This document shows positions 8,601 to 20,600 of a DNA stretch of 64,000 nt, piece by piece; the first letter of the stretch is position 1, and each line of letters begins with the position of its first letter. The notes under the pieces are model-generated. The model was not told the DNA's origin and made no database searches. It saw nothing but the letters and a program-made list of their open reading frames with translations. The DNA lies in assembly GCA_964036275.1 (NCBI GenBank), contig OZ038437.1:2856501-2920500 (forward strand), read 5' to 3'. The translations under genes were made by a program, and so were the position numbers. The stretch is from Litoditis marina (Eukaryota > Nematoda > Chromadorea > Rhabditida > Rhabditidae).

Positions 8601-10411
8601 CCATTCCAAGAGAACATCCAGTTTCTCATCCTCGCCAGACTGAAAAAAGGTGAATTCTATATCTAACCGGGTTTTTAGGTAACCTAACTCATTTTTGGTA
8701 ACCTATTTTTCAGGGTACCTCAGTAGGTAACCGGTTAGTAACCTAAAATGAAAAACCGGTTAGCTGTTTTTCTAACGCAAAACTTGGTTTTTCCCGTTAG
8801 TTTGAACGGTAACCGTATTTTAGTTTCAGGTTACTTTGAGGTTACCTACCAAGGTAACCTGAAAAAGAGGTTACCAGAAAAGGGTTAGGTTACCTGAAAA
8901 CCCGGTTAGTTGTAGAATTGGCCTGAAAAAAATGGTATCGAACGTATGGGATATGACCGAATTTTAGTTGCAATTTAATCTCGCCACGCATCATATTTTA
9001 CGAGTTTCATAAAATTGTCGAGTGTGTGGTTAAGAAGAGCCCTGAAGGGTCCGTAGAGAAAACTAGACATGGGTGAGCGTTGTTACCAGCTCACGCGGTC
9101 CGCCATAAAGATACCACGCCTAGTGGGATCGAACCAGGTTGTTTTGAATGCTGGCGCGCACACAACCAGTCCGCCACTCGGCCCCATCTCGAAATTTGAT
9201 GATAATGATGTGTGCTCGGATCAAACTACAATTTAGATAGTAACATACCCTCTGAAATTTCTCGAATCCGCAACTAAGATTGACAGTGACAATCATCTGT
9301 CGCATTTCGGAATTGATTGTGTGCGCATATAGTTCGTTTCAACCATCGATAGAAGCCAGTTACAGTACATTTTAGTGGGCGGAGTTAATTGTGCTGGAAA
9401 GTTGCCAAAGTTTCCAACAGCGACTACCCTACTCAAAATAATGCATAAGCTGGGAATCGAACTCAGCTCTGCTAGGTGGCGCGGCGCACACAAGCAACCG
9501 GCCATCTGACCATGATTACAATAACTGAAAACAGTGATACCCAATCATCTTTTCTGACCGTTTTTCAAAGCTAATCTTATCGCACAAAAAGTTGTTTTAA
9601 TTACTCCCCGATTACTTGATAACTTTTTGAGCACAAACTATGTGCAAAAATCTCAAAATAACCACTTTTCGATATTTTATTTGTAATGAAAAGACTGGCA
9701 AGCTGCCAGATCGATTGCCTGCAATGTAGGGTGCGCTCGACCAGCATGGCTGACTACTATCGATGGTTGAAACAAACTATACCGAACTACAAAGCACAAT
9801 GATGTGCGCGTGGTTTATTCTAACGCTTTCCCTGAATGCAATCTTTTCAATGATGAATATTCCTTCGAATTACTCCTACAAAAAAGTCCACGTAGGAATG
9901 GAACGGACTATACCTTGTCCTCAAATGTCTCGAATCCGTTCTTTAGATCGAAGTTGACATTTTTCTGTGCCAGCGCGGCTTCGTAGAGATACTTCGCATC
10001 CGCCCTGCCTACAAGTGAATTCTACATCTAACCGGTTGTCGGTAACCCTTTTTTCCGGTTACCTGAGTGGGTAACCGGCAACAAACCTGGAACAAATGAC
10101 CGGTTACCATCTAACTAGTTTCTTAGTTACTCATTGTCAAACCGGAGAAAGGTTTGCAAGATGGTTAGGTTACGTAAAAACCGGATTGATGGGGAATTGT
10201 TCCTACCCACACATGTCTTTGGTTACCCAACTAGATCGAAAAAAGTTACCAAAAGGTTGGGTTACGTAAAAACCGGGTTAGATTTACAATTCGACATACC
10301 TACAGTAACCCGACGATCTCGGGATATCGTATACTCCCCAATTCGTTCCGGGCGGGAGAAATAGGGAAACGGGCGACGATCCTTGGTCACCGGTATTCGC
10401 TGCTCCGACAT
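4416..10411 (-). CDS. DXO: DXO/RAI1-family decapping nuclease, complete, 8 exons, 358 aa
   Basis: Removes incomplete, NAD or triphosphate 5' caps and degrades the RNA 5'-3'. Exons in transcript order: 10411-10300, 10008-9914, 8639-8562, 7282-7088, 6879-6799, 5823-5691, 5389-5238, 4646-4416; all phases fit. Recognition points: PFPYFSRP (14-21), NVNFDLKNGFETF, CWRGLLTRI with TPF (exon 4), YWGFKFEQY (172-180), LLYSGEVD with acidic metal ligands at 225 and 227, EMKT with E237 and K239 (family EhK, usually ELKT), KWWLQSFLVGIEKIVVGFR, and a C-terminal WDAAVCL helix. Human DXO has 396 residues. ATG directly follows GTGTTTCAG, so the start is probably trans-spliced or preceded by a 5' UTR intron. SUZ12 lies upstream on the same strand, 1.2 kb away. 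Intron 1 is a family C element; intron 6 is almost pure CT repeat. Confidence 0.95.
4640..4995. repeat. Diverged tandem repeats in DXO intron 7 that include the exon 8 acceptor edge
   Basis: The exon 8 boundary (ATCGACCTGGAAAATATAGTCATAGCC on +) recurs as ACTCGACCTGAAAAACATAGTCATTGTC near 4842. Blocks with CTACGTGAA, CTACAGTATGATCTATGC and GATCTACGCCG recur at irregular spacing to 4995. Confidence 0.5.
5398..5690. repeat. (GA)n/(CT)n microsatellite filling DXO intron 6
   Basis: On the transcribed strand intron 6 reads GTAGGATCTAT(CT)n ... GTATCTCCAG. Nearly the whole 301-bp intron is CT dinucleotide repeat, so the repeat itself is the polypyrimidine tract. Confidence 0.9.
5958..6059. mobile_element. 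Short perfect-arm palindromic MITE with TA ends
   Basis: The arm TACCAAGGATTACGGTAGAAATGGAGCAGATTTG returns as its reverse complement at 6025-6059 around a spacer of about 30 bp. TA dinucleotides at both ends suggest a Tc1/mariner-type origin. It lies in DXO intron 5. Confidence 0.8.
6466..6798. repeat. About 60-bp tandem repeat, roughly five units
   Basis: Units of the form GTAACTATCGATACAGTAACCCAGACGATTGGCGATAGAGCGCGGTATCGTC recur near 6466, 6569, 6627, 6690 and 6750. The last unit runs into the donor of DXO exon 5 (6798). Confidence 0.8.
7354..7465. mobile_element. Palindromic MITE in DXO intron 3
   Basis: GGCCGCATTCATAGTTTTTACGTCGGCGTTAAT at the left and AATTAACGCCGACGTAAAAAGTAAGAAAGCGGCC at the right are inverted repeats. 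It lies between exon 4 and the copy of its acceptor edge. Confidence 0.75.
7580..7622 (-). pseudogene. Duplicated 5' edge of DXO exon 4 in intron 3
   Basis: AGGCCGCGCCAGCACACAACATCAGC(T/C)TCGTGAAGAACCTGTG is repeated almost exactly from the real exon 4 acceptor edge (about 7243-7286). It includes the acceptor AG and about 30 coding bases, then loses similarity. Confidence 0.85.
8033..8524. mobile_element. MITE family R, copy R1, interrupted
   Basis: Ends are TCAAAGGTGACCGGAGAGCAACATGG and GTTGTGTTCCGGTCTCCTTTAA, the same as the copy at 53072-53282. About 250 bp of unrelated sequence sits inside it (about 8140-8405). Confidence 0.7.
8649..8922. mobile_element. MITE family C, copy C1, abutting the DXO exon 3 acceptor
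   Basis: Ends GGTGAATTCTATATCTAACCGGG ... CCCGGTTAGTTGTAGAATTGGC with internal GGTAACCT motifs. The flanking 9-bp direct repeat CTGAAAAAA is at 8640-8648 and 8923-8931. On the gene strand it reads TTTTTTCAG and ends exactly at the exon 3 boundary. Confidence 0.92.
9035..9190 (-). repeat. tRNA-derived SINE, family S1
   Basis: On the minus strand it has GGGGCCGAGTGGCGGACTGG (A box) and GGTTCGATCCCACTAGGCG (B box) followed by GGCGGACCGCGTGAGCTGG, matching the body of the 2466 copy. Confidence 0.7.
9247..9295 (-). pseudogene. Probable decayed copy of part of DXO exon 2
   Basis: On the minus strand it reads VTVNLSCGFEKFQRV, compared with NVNFDLKNGFETFED in real exon 2. The nucleotide core TCTCGAATCCG is identical. 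It is diverged, so the call is tentative. Confidence 0.45.
9326..9778. mobile_element. Element with 24-bp terminal inverted repeats, containing a tRNA-like SINE
   Basis: ATAGTTCGTTTCAACCATCGATAG at the left and its reverse complement (one mismatch) at 9755-9778. Inside, 9448-9515 reads on the minus strand as TGGTCAGATGGCCGGTTGC ... GAGTTCGATTCCCAGC, a tRNA-like A and B box. Confidence 0.65.
10014..10295. mobile_element. MITE family C, copy C2, forming DXO intron 1 (introner)
   Basis: Ends (A)GTGAATTCTACATCTAACCGG ... CCGGGTTAGATTTACAATTCGAC. It occupies all but about nine bases of the 291-bp intron (10009-10299). The flanking 9-mers CTGCCTACA (10005-10013) and ATACCTACA (10296-10304) agree at 7 of 9 positions. 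On the gene strand both read TGTAG|G: one gives the donor, the other the acceptor. Confidence 0.9.
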
Positions 10412-10435
10412 CTGAAACACCAGGATATTGACAAG

Positions 10436-10590
10436 GAAGAATACAAGTACTTTTACAGGGAAGTTTACAAGTAAAAATACAAGTACATTTACAGGGAAGG
10501 TTACAAGTAAAAATACAAGTAAATTTACAGGGAAGTTCACAGGTAGAAAAGCAAGTAAAACAAAGTTCACGGCTAAAAAACAAGTAATTT
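10436..10590. repeat. 36-bp minisatellite just upstream of DXO
   Basis: About four degenerate units of TTTACAGGGAAGTTTACAAGTAAAAATACAAGTA. It lies 25 bp upstream of the DXO start, in the region that would be its outron or 5' UTR intron. Confidence 0.8.
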
Positions 10591-11612
10591 TACAAGTTTA
10601 CAGCTAATTTCAACCAAAAGTTCGAAAACCAAAATAACTATTCCCGAATCTTTTTTCTGTCATTAATCAACAAGTAGCACCGCGATATAATCACATTTTT
10701 CCAATAGAAAATTACAAAAAACTTCTCATAACAGTTTATTCGAGGACAAAACAGGGAAAACAATGCAATAGTCACCGCCCACACAATATTCACTCACCAC
10801 ACAGACAAAAGTTACAGACACAGTAGAGAAGAGGTACACTATGGGAAACACAAAACTACAACTACAACGATTCAGTAATGTGTCACTTCAAAACGTAATG
10901 CATACAACATTCTATATCAAAAATGGCAAATTTTGCATAAAACACAGAAATCAAGTCAAAAGTAGTACATTGTATGAAGGCAGTAGGACCTGTTACATTC
11001 ACATTTTGAACAACATATGATTAAAAATGAAAGAATTTCCGGGGGAAAGTTTACCTATCGAGATCGAAAATGTTCAGAAAGTAGGAAAGAGGAAAATTTA
11101 CGAAACCATGAGCACGGTACAGATTTATGACCTACTGAAACTCGTAGCACTTTACCTGATACACAGATATCAAGAAATCAATATCCAACTAAAAAAGGAC
11201 CGGACTTGTTTGAATCAATACGTATAATACTACCAGTCCCCCTTTAGAAATTTGCATAACCATTTCACCGAAAAAGTGATACTAGATCAAAACATATTTG
11301 CAGTTGAAGTCAAATAATTTGCCAACTTTCGAAAAACACATTAATGTCTCTTCAAAAAGATGAAAAATACCTAAAAATCTAGTTTGTTCACCGCCAAAAC
11401 CGACTAATTACAAGACGAGGCTAAAGTAAAACTAATAAAAAACACATTTGAAACCGAAAAACATGACCTAACTATATCGAGTTTACGTCGCCACTATTCA
11501 GTTGAACCCGTAAATCAATAATCGATACTTGTCGACTAACTGTAGATCATCGCGGCCATAATTCAATACCAATCGCATAATCTATATCAATCGATAAATC
11601 AATACTCATTGA
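10591..11612. other. AT-rich intergenic spacer between SUZ12 and DXO
   Basis: I find no exon, repeat family or RNA gene in this stretch. It must hold the SUZ12 3' UTR and the DXO promoter. Confidence 0.5.
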
Positions 11613-14600
11613 TTAATCGTAGATCATATGGGCCACTTTCGCGACCTGATCGGGGGTCATGATTCCGTGTTTCACCAGACACACCATGTGAACCTCGAGA
11701 TGCGTAAGAATTCCGTTGTCTCGGAGAAAACCGGCCTTCGCCCTCACGAAATCCTCCTAAAAATAAGAATAAAAACTGAAAAACAAGTTTTTCGCCAAAA
11801 CCGGGAGAATTGACGCAAAATTATCTGTAAAAAGTTATGAAATGAAGACATACACCAGCAAGGTTGTCCGAATAGTCAGAAAAATTCGAAAAACGGACTA
11901 ATTTTCGGCCGAAAACATCAAAATCGGTCTACCTTTGATGAAAAATTCTAAATTTTCACGTGTTCACATCGGAAAACGGCTTACTTTTTGTCGCCTAGTC
12001 AGACCTTACTGATGTATGAATGAAGACTTTGAACCCATAAACGGCGTCCTTTTTGAAGAACAGTAGGAGCTTACTGCGATCGTATTCACTTTTGGACCCT
12101 GCTCACCCAGCACATATTTTTGTGATCTACCTTCCCGCGGGAAGGTATTTAGCTTCCGTATATTGGCAAACACGGCCACTATTCGAATATAAAACCGAGG
12201 TTAAAGTATGACGATTATGTGGACCAATCTCGTGTCAACGGTCCTTTACACTGCAATTGAAAAATGTATTGCAGTTTAAAGGACCGAAGCGTTGAGATTG
12301 GACCACATAATCGTTCTTCTTTAATAAAATCGATAAAAACTAACCAGTGCGCGGACTTTCTGCTCATTTCCCACCCTCGGATACTTGATCTGGGTGGTCA
12401 TAAACTCGTTGAAAGTGTTCATGAACAACTTCTCCTTGTCGGTTGCGTCCACGTATTCATTAACCAGCTGTAAACAACAACAATAACAAGTGTGAAACAA
12501 CAATAACAAATGATACTGAAACACTGCTGTAGTTTGACACACATAATTAGCTATCTTTGACCGTTAATGAAGGGGTGAAAACCTGAAAACTAAAAACTGA
12601 GCGCAACAAGGCAGAATAGATCTCATAGGTTTGTTTGAAGAGAAAGAGCCATATACCGTCAAAGGTCTTTCATGTTTTCTGAGAGCTAGCCCTTCCAAAA
12701 CAGTTCAAAACAGCGAATTTGATCGATTTTTGGATGAGAATTAATCGGATTCGTATGAAACTAGCTGAATTTCCACTCGCGACCCCTACTTTCCGTCACA
12801 AAATTAGTTCGCGATCCCCCAACTCATAAGAGGCCTTGACCGTGTATGTAGATTATCCAGAAATGACAACAACATTCCTCATTTGCACTGTCCATAACGA
12901 TAATACACTAGATTTAGTCGCGTATAGTCTATAGTTTGTTAATTCATTCCGTTTTATAACAAAACTGTTCACCCACCCTTTTCGAATAGGTCTCCATCCA
13001 GTCGCAATTGTGCTGCGAGTTGACATTATTCGGTTGGAACTTATCTCTGAAATGTAGAGGTACATGCGCCGCAAAACGCAATCATTCTTCGCTAAAAGTT
13101 ATCCAAATACCATAAAACTCAAAAACCTGACTCGTTTTCGGTAATATCTGAGCAAAAACGTGTGTTTTCTAATCAGGAAGATTCACATGTATCTTTAAAT
13201 GTACGTAAACAACCAACAACACCACAACCAAACAAACATCAACAACACAAATAAACAAACAATCAACAATAACAAGCCAAAACAAGCAAACAACTCACGG
13301 CACAGCCAGCGGGACAACAATCGGCGTCTCCTCATAGGACAGCATTCGGCCCTTTCTTCTCTGCTTCTCCTTCTTCGAGGTTTTCGTTGCGCGCAGCTTG
13401 CTGCGACCAGCTGTTGAAGATGAACTGACCACGCTGGAATATAGGGAATTGTAGTTTGATCTCACTGTACTCTTATATTGTAGTTTGATCTCGATGTAAA
13501 TTGATCTCGCAAGAGATTCTCCCTTGATATCGACATAGATTGTACATAAAATTGTAGATTTTTAAATAGATTATAATTTAAGTTGTAGTATCTTTTACTC
13601 GCGCGCAGCTTGCACACATGCGTACTTTTCGAGGCTGATCATGTCCCCTTATCTCGAGCTAATGTGAAACTTTTGTTGAAGATCAGAATGAACGGACCTT
13701 CCCTCCCTGCTTGGTACCGGCGTGCCTGGACTGACTGCAACACACCTCTCGCCCTGCAAATTGAACATTGAGTTTTATTAGTTCAATAGAATTACGTTTC
13801 AATAAATTCAAATAAGGTCAAGTTTTATAATCTAAAAGTTTACGGGCTTCAAACCTATTATGTTTATTGAAAAATCATTTACACTTATTTATTAATACAC
13901 CGTTTCCAGCCAGTTCACCAGACCAGCCACTTTTGTGGCGGCGTCGACGACAGAGCATGGAGGTCGATGAGGTCGTAGACAGGCTATTACAGTCTGCGTC
14001 TCTCTGATCTGTGCACTCTCTCGTCGAAGCCACTAGAAAATTGGCTGGGAGCTGTCTGAAAACTACTAAACATCCGATAAGATTTCTCCATTTATTTTTT
14101 CGAATCTCTGGTTCAATAAATGGTCTGTTGTTTCTTGAGACAACAATGATACAAAATGTTCGCTGCCAAGGCGAGATAAAACGCAGGTCAGAGACGCAGA
14201 AAGGCTTCGTGTCTGCATCTCTTTGATCTGTGTACTCTCCCAGCTGAGAACTAATAACATTTTCAAGAAACCAACCAACCTGTCTACTAAAAACCAGCTG
14301 CGGATATTCCGTATTGAGATTATCGACTAATTGATCCAGACTACCGTAATCGACCAACGTAAACGGACAACGAATGGCCGGAAGCGAGAGCAGCAGAGAA
14401 GCCGGGTCGCACACCTGAAAACCCAAAACCAAATTCAGAAATTCGGGTTTGCCTATTGGTTCAGTTTACCAGCACATTAAAGGGGGGCAGAAAAGAAAGC
14501 TAGTTTAGGTACCCCGGGGTACCTAAATACAACGTTGCGCGCGCTAAAACAGGCAAACACGTTTCAGCCGTATGCGAATTAGGTTCGTTAGTTTGATCTA

Positions 14601-17600
14601 AAAGTTACACCTATTGATTTCACTTGATAAGCTCTTTCATATTAACTATCCTTTCTGCCCCCCCCCCCCCCCCCCTTAAATGAGATTTTCCTGAGATAGA
14701 CAACATCACAATTTCACAATCTTGAGCCCACCTCATTTCTCTTCTTCTTGGGCGACGCATTTTCCTTCTCTGGAGTTCCCTGAGACATCAGGTAACGGTG
14801 GAAAACGAAGCTGGAACATAGATCAAATATATTAACAAATCAATCAATAACCAAGAGAATCAAATAACAGGCTCACTTCCAGTTGAAACACGCTCTGGAA
14901 TTGCATCAAAACAGGTTAACTATCCCGACTTTTGCGAAAAGGGAGCTAGTTGTAACGTTTTCCGGTATTCGGTACAATTTCAACAGAGTATCCATACACT
15001 TCTTACTCATCAGAACGTGGGCAAATTTTAACTGCAAATGGGAACTGTATTGCAGTTCAAAGGATTGGATCCATACCCTAAATGCTCAGCGTTTTGAGAA
15101 AAAAAACCCCTGTTTTTGGTCCGAAGATTTGGGCAAACCCCCCCCCCCCCCCCCCCAAAAAATTGTCTGATTTAGCGATTTTCTAAATTAAGGGCAAAAC
15201 CCCCTTATAATGGCTGAGGGGGAGGGCAAACCCCCCTGTTTGAAAAATTCGCAATTCTGAGGCATTTAGGGTATGATTGGATCATATAATCATCCTTGGG
15301 TATATTGAACGGTGTACCTACACCCTTCTTACTCATCAGGACCTGGGCGAATTCCGGGTTCTTTAACAACATTCTCATTACAAAACTTTATGTAAATATA
15401 CATGTATAATATGATATATTACAATACATGTATTTTTCATTTTATAATTAATATATGCATTTGAAACCCGACTTGACTAATTCATTTCCAGCTACCCCGG
15501 TGAGCCTTCATCTTTCTCGAGCCACAACGCCTCCAAAACTGCGATTTTTTGCCTATACTTTGCTTATTCACAGCTAACTTTGTACGAAATACATATTAAA
15601 TACATATTTTTATATATACATATTAAAACCAAAAACCAACTTGACCAATTCAGCTCCGGCCACCCCGGTGAGCTTCTTCTCCTTGGCCTTCATCTCTTCG
15701 TCGATCTCGTCCCAGTCTTCCTCGCAGTGCTGATCCGTCAGTTCAAAGTTCACACACGTCATCGGGAACGTCTTCATTTTGTGCTGAAAACTTACTAAAC
15801 ATGTAAATATTCAGTTTTTTTTGAAAACTCGGAAACAGACTTATATGTCGTCGTTTTCGACATTTTTGATGCGGAATCATGAAGTTTTCAATGCATCATC
15901 GGAAACGTTTTCAACTTTGTGCTGAAAAACGATCATAACTTGGCAATCGTCCAGTTGTCCGCGCCAGAATGATTCAGAAAACGGACTACCCTTTCGCCAT
16001 ATATGGGGGGAAGAAGAATTTCGATGCAAAATCGAATTTCGCTTGAAATAACTAAAATCTTGTAGTTTCGTATGAAAAACATCATGTGATGTAGTTTGAC
16101 CCTCCCTCTTTCCGGTCAAAATTCATGAGTGACTGCTTGTTTTGAGATTAAAGAAGGACGATAATGTGGACCAATCCCGTGTCAACGGTCCTTCAAACTG
16201 CAATTGAAAAATGTATTGCAGTTTAAAGGACTGAACCATTGCGATAGACCACAATATCGTTTTTCTTTAAACTGAAACCAAGATTCGGTCGCCATACCTG
16301 TGTCAGAGTGACAATTTCGGCCACGTCCCTGGGACTGCGCATCCACTGCTCAGTCGACAGTTTGAACGGAAGCTCGTCTTCCATGTCGTCTCCAACACAA
16401 CTGTAAACAACAATAAAATAAGGTATCGATAACAATCAGTCAAATGTTCACATTTCCAATTCTGTTTCTATTCTTACTAATCTATTTTCTCACACGCTTC
16501 ACTTGCGTAATCATTCCATTCATCAATTCAGCCAGAACAAAATCTTTCATAGTCGCTGTCATACAGTCCTTGTGTCCTTGACTTCGCGATTTTGCCCGAA
16601 AATAGGAACATTTCAGCGATATTTGCGGAAAAGGAGTCCATTTTTGACTGTTCCCCTTTTCGGTCTGTTCAGACAACCTTCCGTTTATTCTCGTATAACA
16701 ATCACACCTTGTTGGCGCTAAAGTGTCAGAACTACTGCCTAAACAAACCGAACCAAACTAATGTTTCAAATGTTACGGTAGACAATATGGTCAAAGACCA
16801 GTAAGGTCCGACTAAGCGACCAAAAATAGTCCGTTTTTAGATGTGAACACGTGAACATTCATGATTTTTCCGTCAAAACTAGACCGATTTTCTTTTTTTC
16901 GGCGAAAAGGTAGTCCGTTTTTGGAATTTTTCTGACTATTCGGACAACTTTACTGGTGTATGAATATGGTGAACCAACATGAGTGGGACAGCCGAATTGA
17001 TGTGATTGGTCATCAGTTCTCCGCCGGAGCTGCGCGAGGCGATACATCTGACACCGTAGTAGAGCTGCTGAAAAAATTATATAATGAACCTAAAACTCAA
17101 AAGAAACAAACGAAGACTTAGAAAGACAACACAAATCCCAGGAAATACCGAATGAAAACGAATTCAGAATGCAAAACTCGAATTAACTTTAAGCACAACA
17201 TGGTATAATAGCCTAATAACATAGGCTATTACACTAATACCTAACACTAATGGTATAATAGGCACATCCTTCCGTCCTTCAGTGACGTTACTTTTTCATA
17301 CCTGTTTCTATCGGCATTTTTTCACGAGAAGCCTGCTGAGCCAATCGAACCGGAAACTCGACCAACCTTAACGGGTATCCCACCAGCCGCCAACGACTGT
17401 CTGCGGCTTCCAGCCTGCACGGAAGATCGAACCTTTTTCGGATCACCTGAAAATACAACATTAATGTAGGACGATGACGTGAAACAGACGGTCCTTTAAA
17501 CTGCAATTGAAAAATGGGTAATTGACCAAGACGCGTTCGGTCGGCACATGTCCAACTGGCGGTCGGTGATGAACCGGTTCAGGTAATCGTTTTACTGCGG

Positions 17601-20600
17601 TTTTTTTCTACCGACCGCCAGTCAAACACATTCCGACCCACACTCTCATAACCGACCGCCAGTTGGACATGTGCCGACCGAGCCTGAACCGACCGACCGC
17701 GTCTTGGTCAATTACCGATGGACTGAAGCGTTGGGATCGGTCCACATAATCGTCCTTCTTCCAAAGAAAACAGCAAATCAGTCAGTCAAACCACTCATCT
17801 CTTCACACCAATCATTTCCCCACACGTCGCAACCATACACCAGCAAGGTTGTCCGAATAGTCAGAAAACTTCGATGAACGGACTACTTGGTATACCGACT
17901 ACTTTTTAGTCGAAAGGATGAAAATCGGTCTACTTTTGATGAAATTTATACGTCTTTATACTTGAAAACGGACTACTTTATGTAGCTTAGTCAGTCCTGA
18001 GACCTTACTGGCGTATGGTCGCAACTAGAATAGAACATCAAAACCACCTCGTGTTTGCTGTTTGCTTCCACAAAAACACCAACAAACCGTATTATTTTTT
18101 TGTCGAAATTAATTCCGAAGCCAACTTACCCTCATTCAAAATTCCATCAGAGTTGACTTTCACTAGAATGTAGATCGATCTGGAATTCGATAAATGTTAG
18201 CAAAAAGCAGATATATAACAAGGCAGGAACGCGAAGGAATGTAATCTAAATTTCGCTGAAAATCGATAAACTTCCCAATTTTTCCGCGAAAAAACTAGAG
18301 ATAGGCGACAGGCCTGAGTTGATCTAAAATCCAAATCACGAAGAACCCACTTCAATATTCATGGTACTAGTAAAACTAGTAGTTTTAAACTACACTGGTT
18401 ACATTCACGCTCACTTTGCCTTATTCTCCACTTCGGCTGGCACGAAGAAGTAGACGACATTTTGGTCCAGCTGGTAGTTGGTCTTGCACGTCAGCTGCGA
18501 GTGGAACAGACTCTTCTGGAAGAAACTATCACTTTCACACATCTGTTTCTAGATTTGACTGAGTGAAAAATGCATGACTTAGCATTAAACATGACAAATC
18601 CTCTTGATATTATCGAAAAGGAGCCAGTTTTTTTAAACATTCTGGCACATTGGGGGGGGGGGGGGGGGGGGGGGGTGGGTCGATTAAAAGACAGAAAACA
18701 ATTATGTTTTCGGTTCGGTTATACGCAATTTCATCCCGGTGAGTTTTAGTCGTAATTCAAACGTTTCTACTATATTTGCAGACCTTTTGATAGGATAAAT
18801 AGCCAAATTGTTACTGACCGTCAGAATAAGACCGGCCTCGTCGAATGCGGCTATCGTCACCTCCACGTCTACCATGTCAGCACCATCTGAACGAGAAAAA
18901 CATGAACATATTCAAAGAATAAGAATATTAATTTTTATTAAACCATGTGATTTATTAAACCACGTGATTTGAGCATAAAAATACTTGGGCAAAATTGGCA
19001 GAATAGCCAGAACCAGAAAACTCGAAAAACGAACTCCTTTTTCGTTACCATCCAGTACGTAAGTACAATACAATAAGTACGTAAGTACTGCAAAGTACGG
19101 CAGTACAGTAATCCATGACGTGAACACTAGGTTCACGTCACTTTTGCATTGACTATCTAGATACCGTAGTCTCACCAGGTTTCTCCACAATTATTAGTTA
19201 ATATCCAGTTGCAAATTAGGTTAGGATACTCAGCAGCGCAAGACTGGTGAGTCATACAATTCTGGTATTTCTATATTGATTTGTTACATTTCCAGCCCAA
19301 GATCTCGATCCGCCCCCAGACAAGGACAGAGAGGGAAACGCGGACAGGAGGGGGATCGTTTTCGGTCCAAAAAGGGTCGAAAATTGAAAAAAAATTTCTA
19401 AAGGGGAGGGGGAGTCGTATTCGATTGGACGTCAAACCATTTTCTGCCCGCCCCTGAACGCGGAGCTCCCGAGCGGCCTTTTGATTTTTGATTGATGTTT
19501 TAAGAACATTTCCCCGTTTCTGAGGCCAAATCACTTGGATGTCAAACTCAACCACGCCTGAACCGGGCTGGCTACCTGCATTTTCTCAACCTCCTCGCTT
19601 ATTTGAAACTATGCTAATCCTTTCTACCTTTCTACAATCAAGAAAAGGATCATTCACGTAGAAATTGGCGAAAATCGAAACGTTGAGCCGATCGGTATGT
19701 GGCGACTAACAATGATAAGAACTTACTCGGCGAGAGAGGGTGATGAAAGTTGAAGAACTCGAACGTCATGATCTCGTTGACATTGTCGCGAATCTAAAAA
19801 ACGACGTTATACGCGTAAAACTGTGCTGTTGTTAAAAATGTTGCCACAACATTGACAAACAAGCCTCCTTTCCGGCTCGGAATCGGAAACATTTCCCTGC
19901 GGCTGGCACTAACTGATCACTAGAACACTGAGACTTTCTGTACATGCTGCAGACAGGGGTGACTGATTGTTGACCGACCCTACCACCGGTACGACCCCTC
20001 CCCCTTGAAAAATATAAATTCACCGAAAAATAAGAAATTATTCTTCACAATTGTGAGAATTTCACCTAAATTGGAAAACAAAATGTTGCACGCGTGCAAC
20101 TTGTGGTCATCCCTGGCTGCAGATGGATACAGCTGTATCGAAATGTCGAAATTTTGTCGGCAACGCGGTTTTTGGTCCGAAGCAAGAAAGACGAAAAGCG
20201 CATTTGCAGAAGGGGTGTTTAGCCCATGTTCCTATGTACTGTTAGAAACCACGTTTCAGTAATCAGGGATCTAACATGACATCATTATTCTTTTCTATGT
20301 ATGTTTATTGAATCGATGATTTCCAGATAAGAAAGGCAGTATAACTTGAGAGGGAGATGCCAAGAGGATCTCTCGCCGGTTCCGGACCCGGCCATGCATT
20401 CTACCCTTTTGCTACTTTTGCCGCATTTGACTTTTGATACTCTTTTGGGAAATATAAACTTTCTTTCTCTCATTGTTCGTGTTTTGTTATTTCCTATCTC
20501 TCAGTTAAGAGAGATACTTTTCTGTACTGTAACTTGTCACTATATGCCACTTAATTATATTTAAACATTATATGAAACAACTGTATTTAACGTGATGGTA

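Noticed and set aside
17288..17506. The reading VIRKRFDLPCR... for SUZ12 exon 12
   Set aside because: Phase from exon 11 (1) and to exon 13 (0) forces the frame GDPKKVRSSVQ...; the longer open frame is a shadow.
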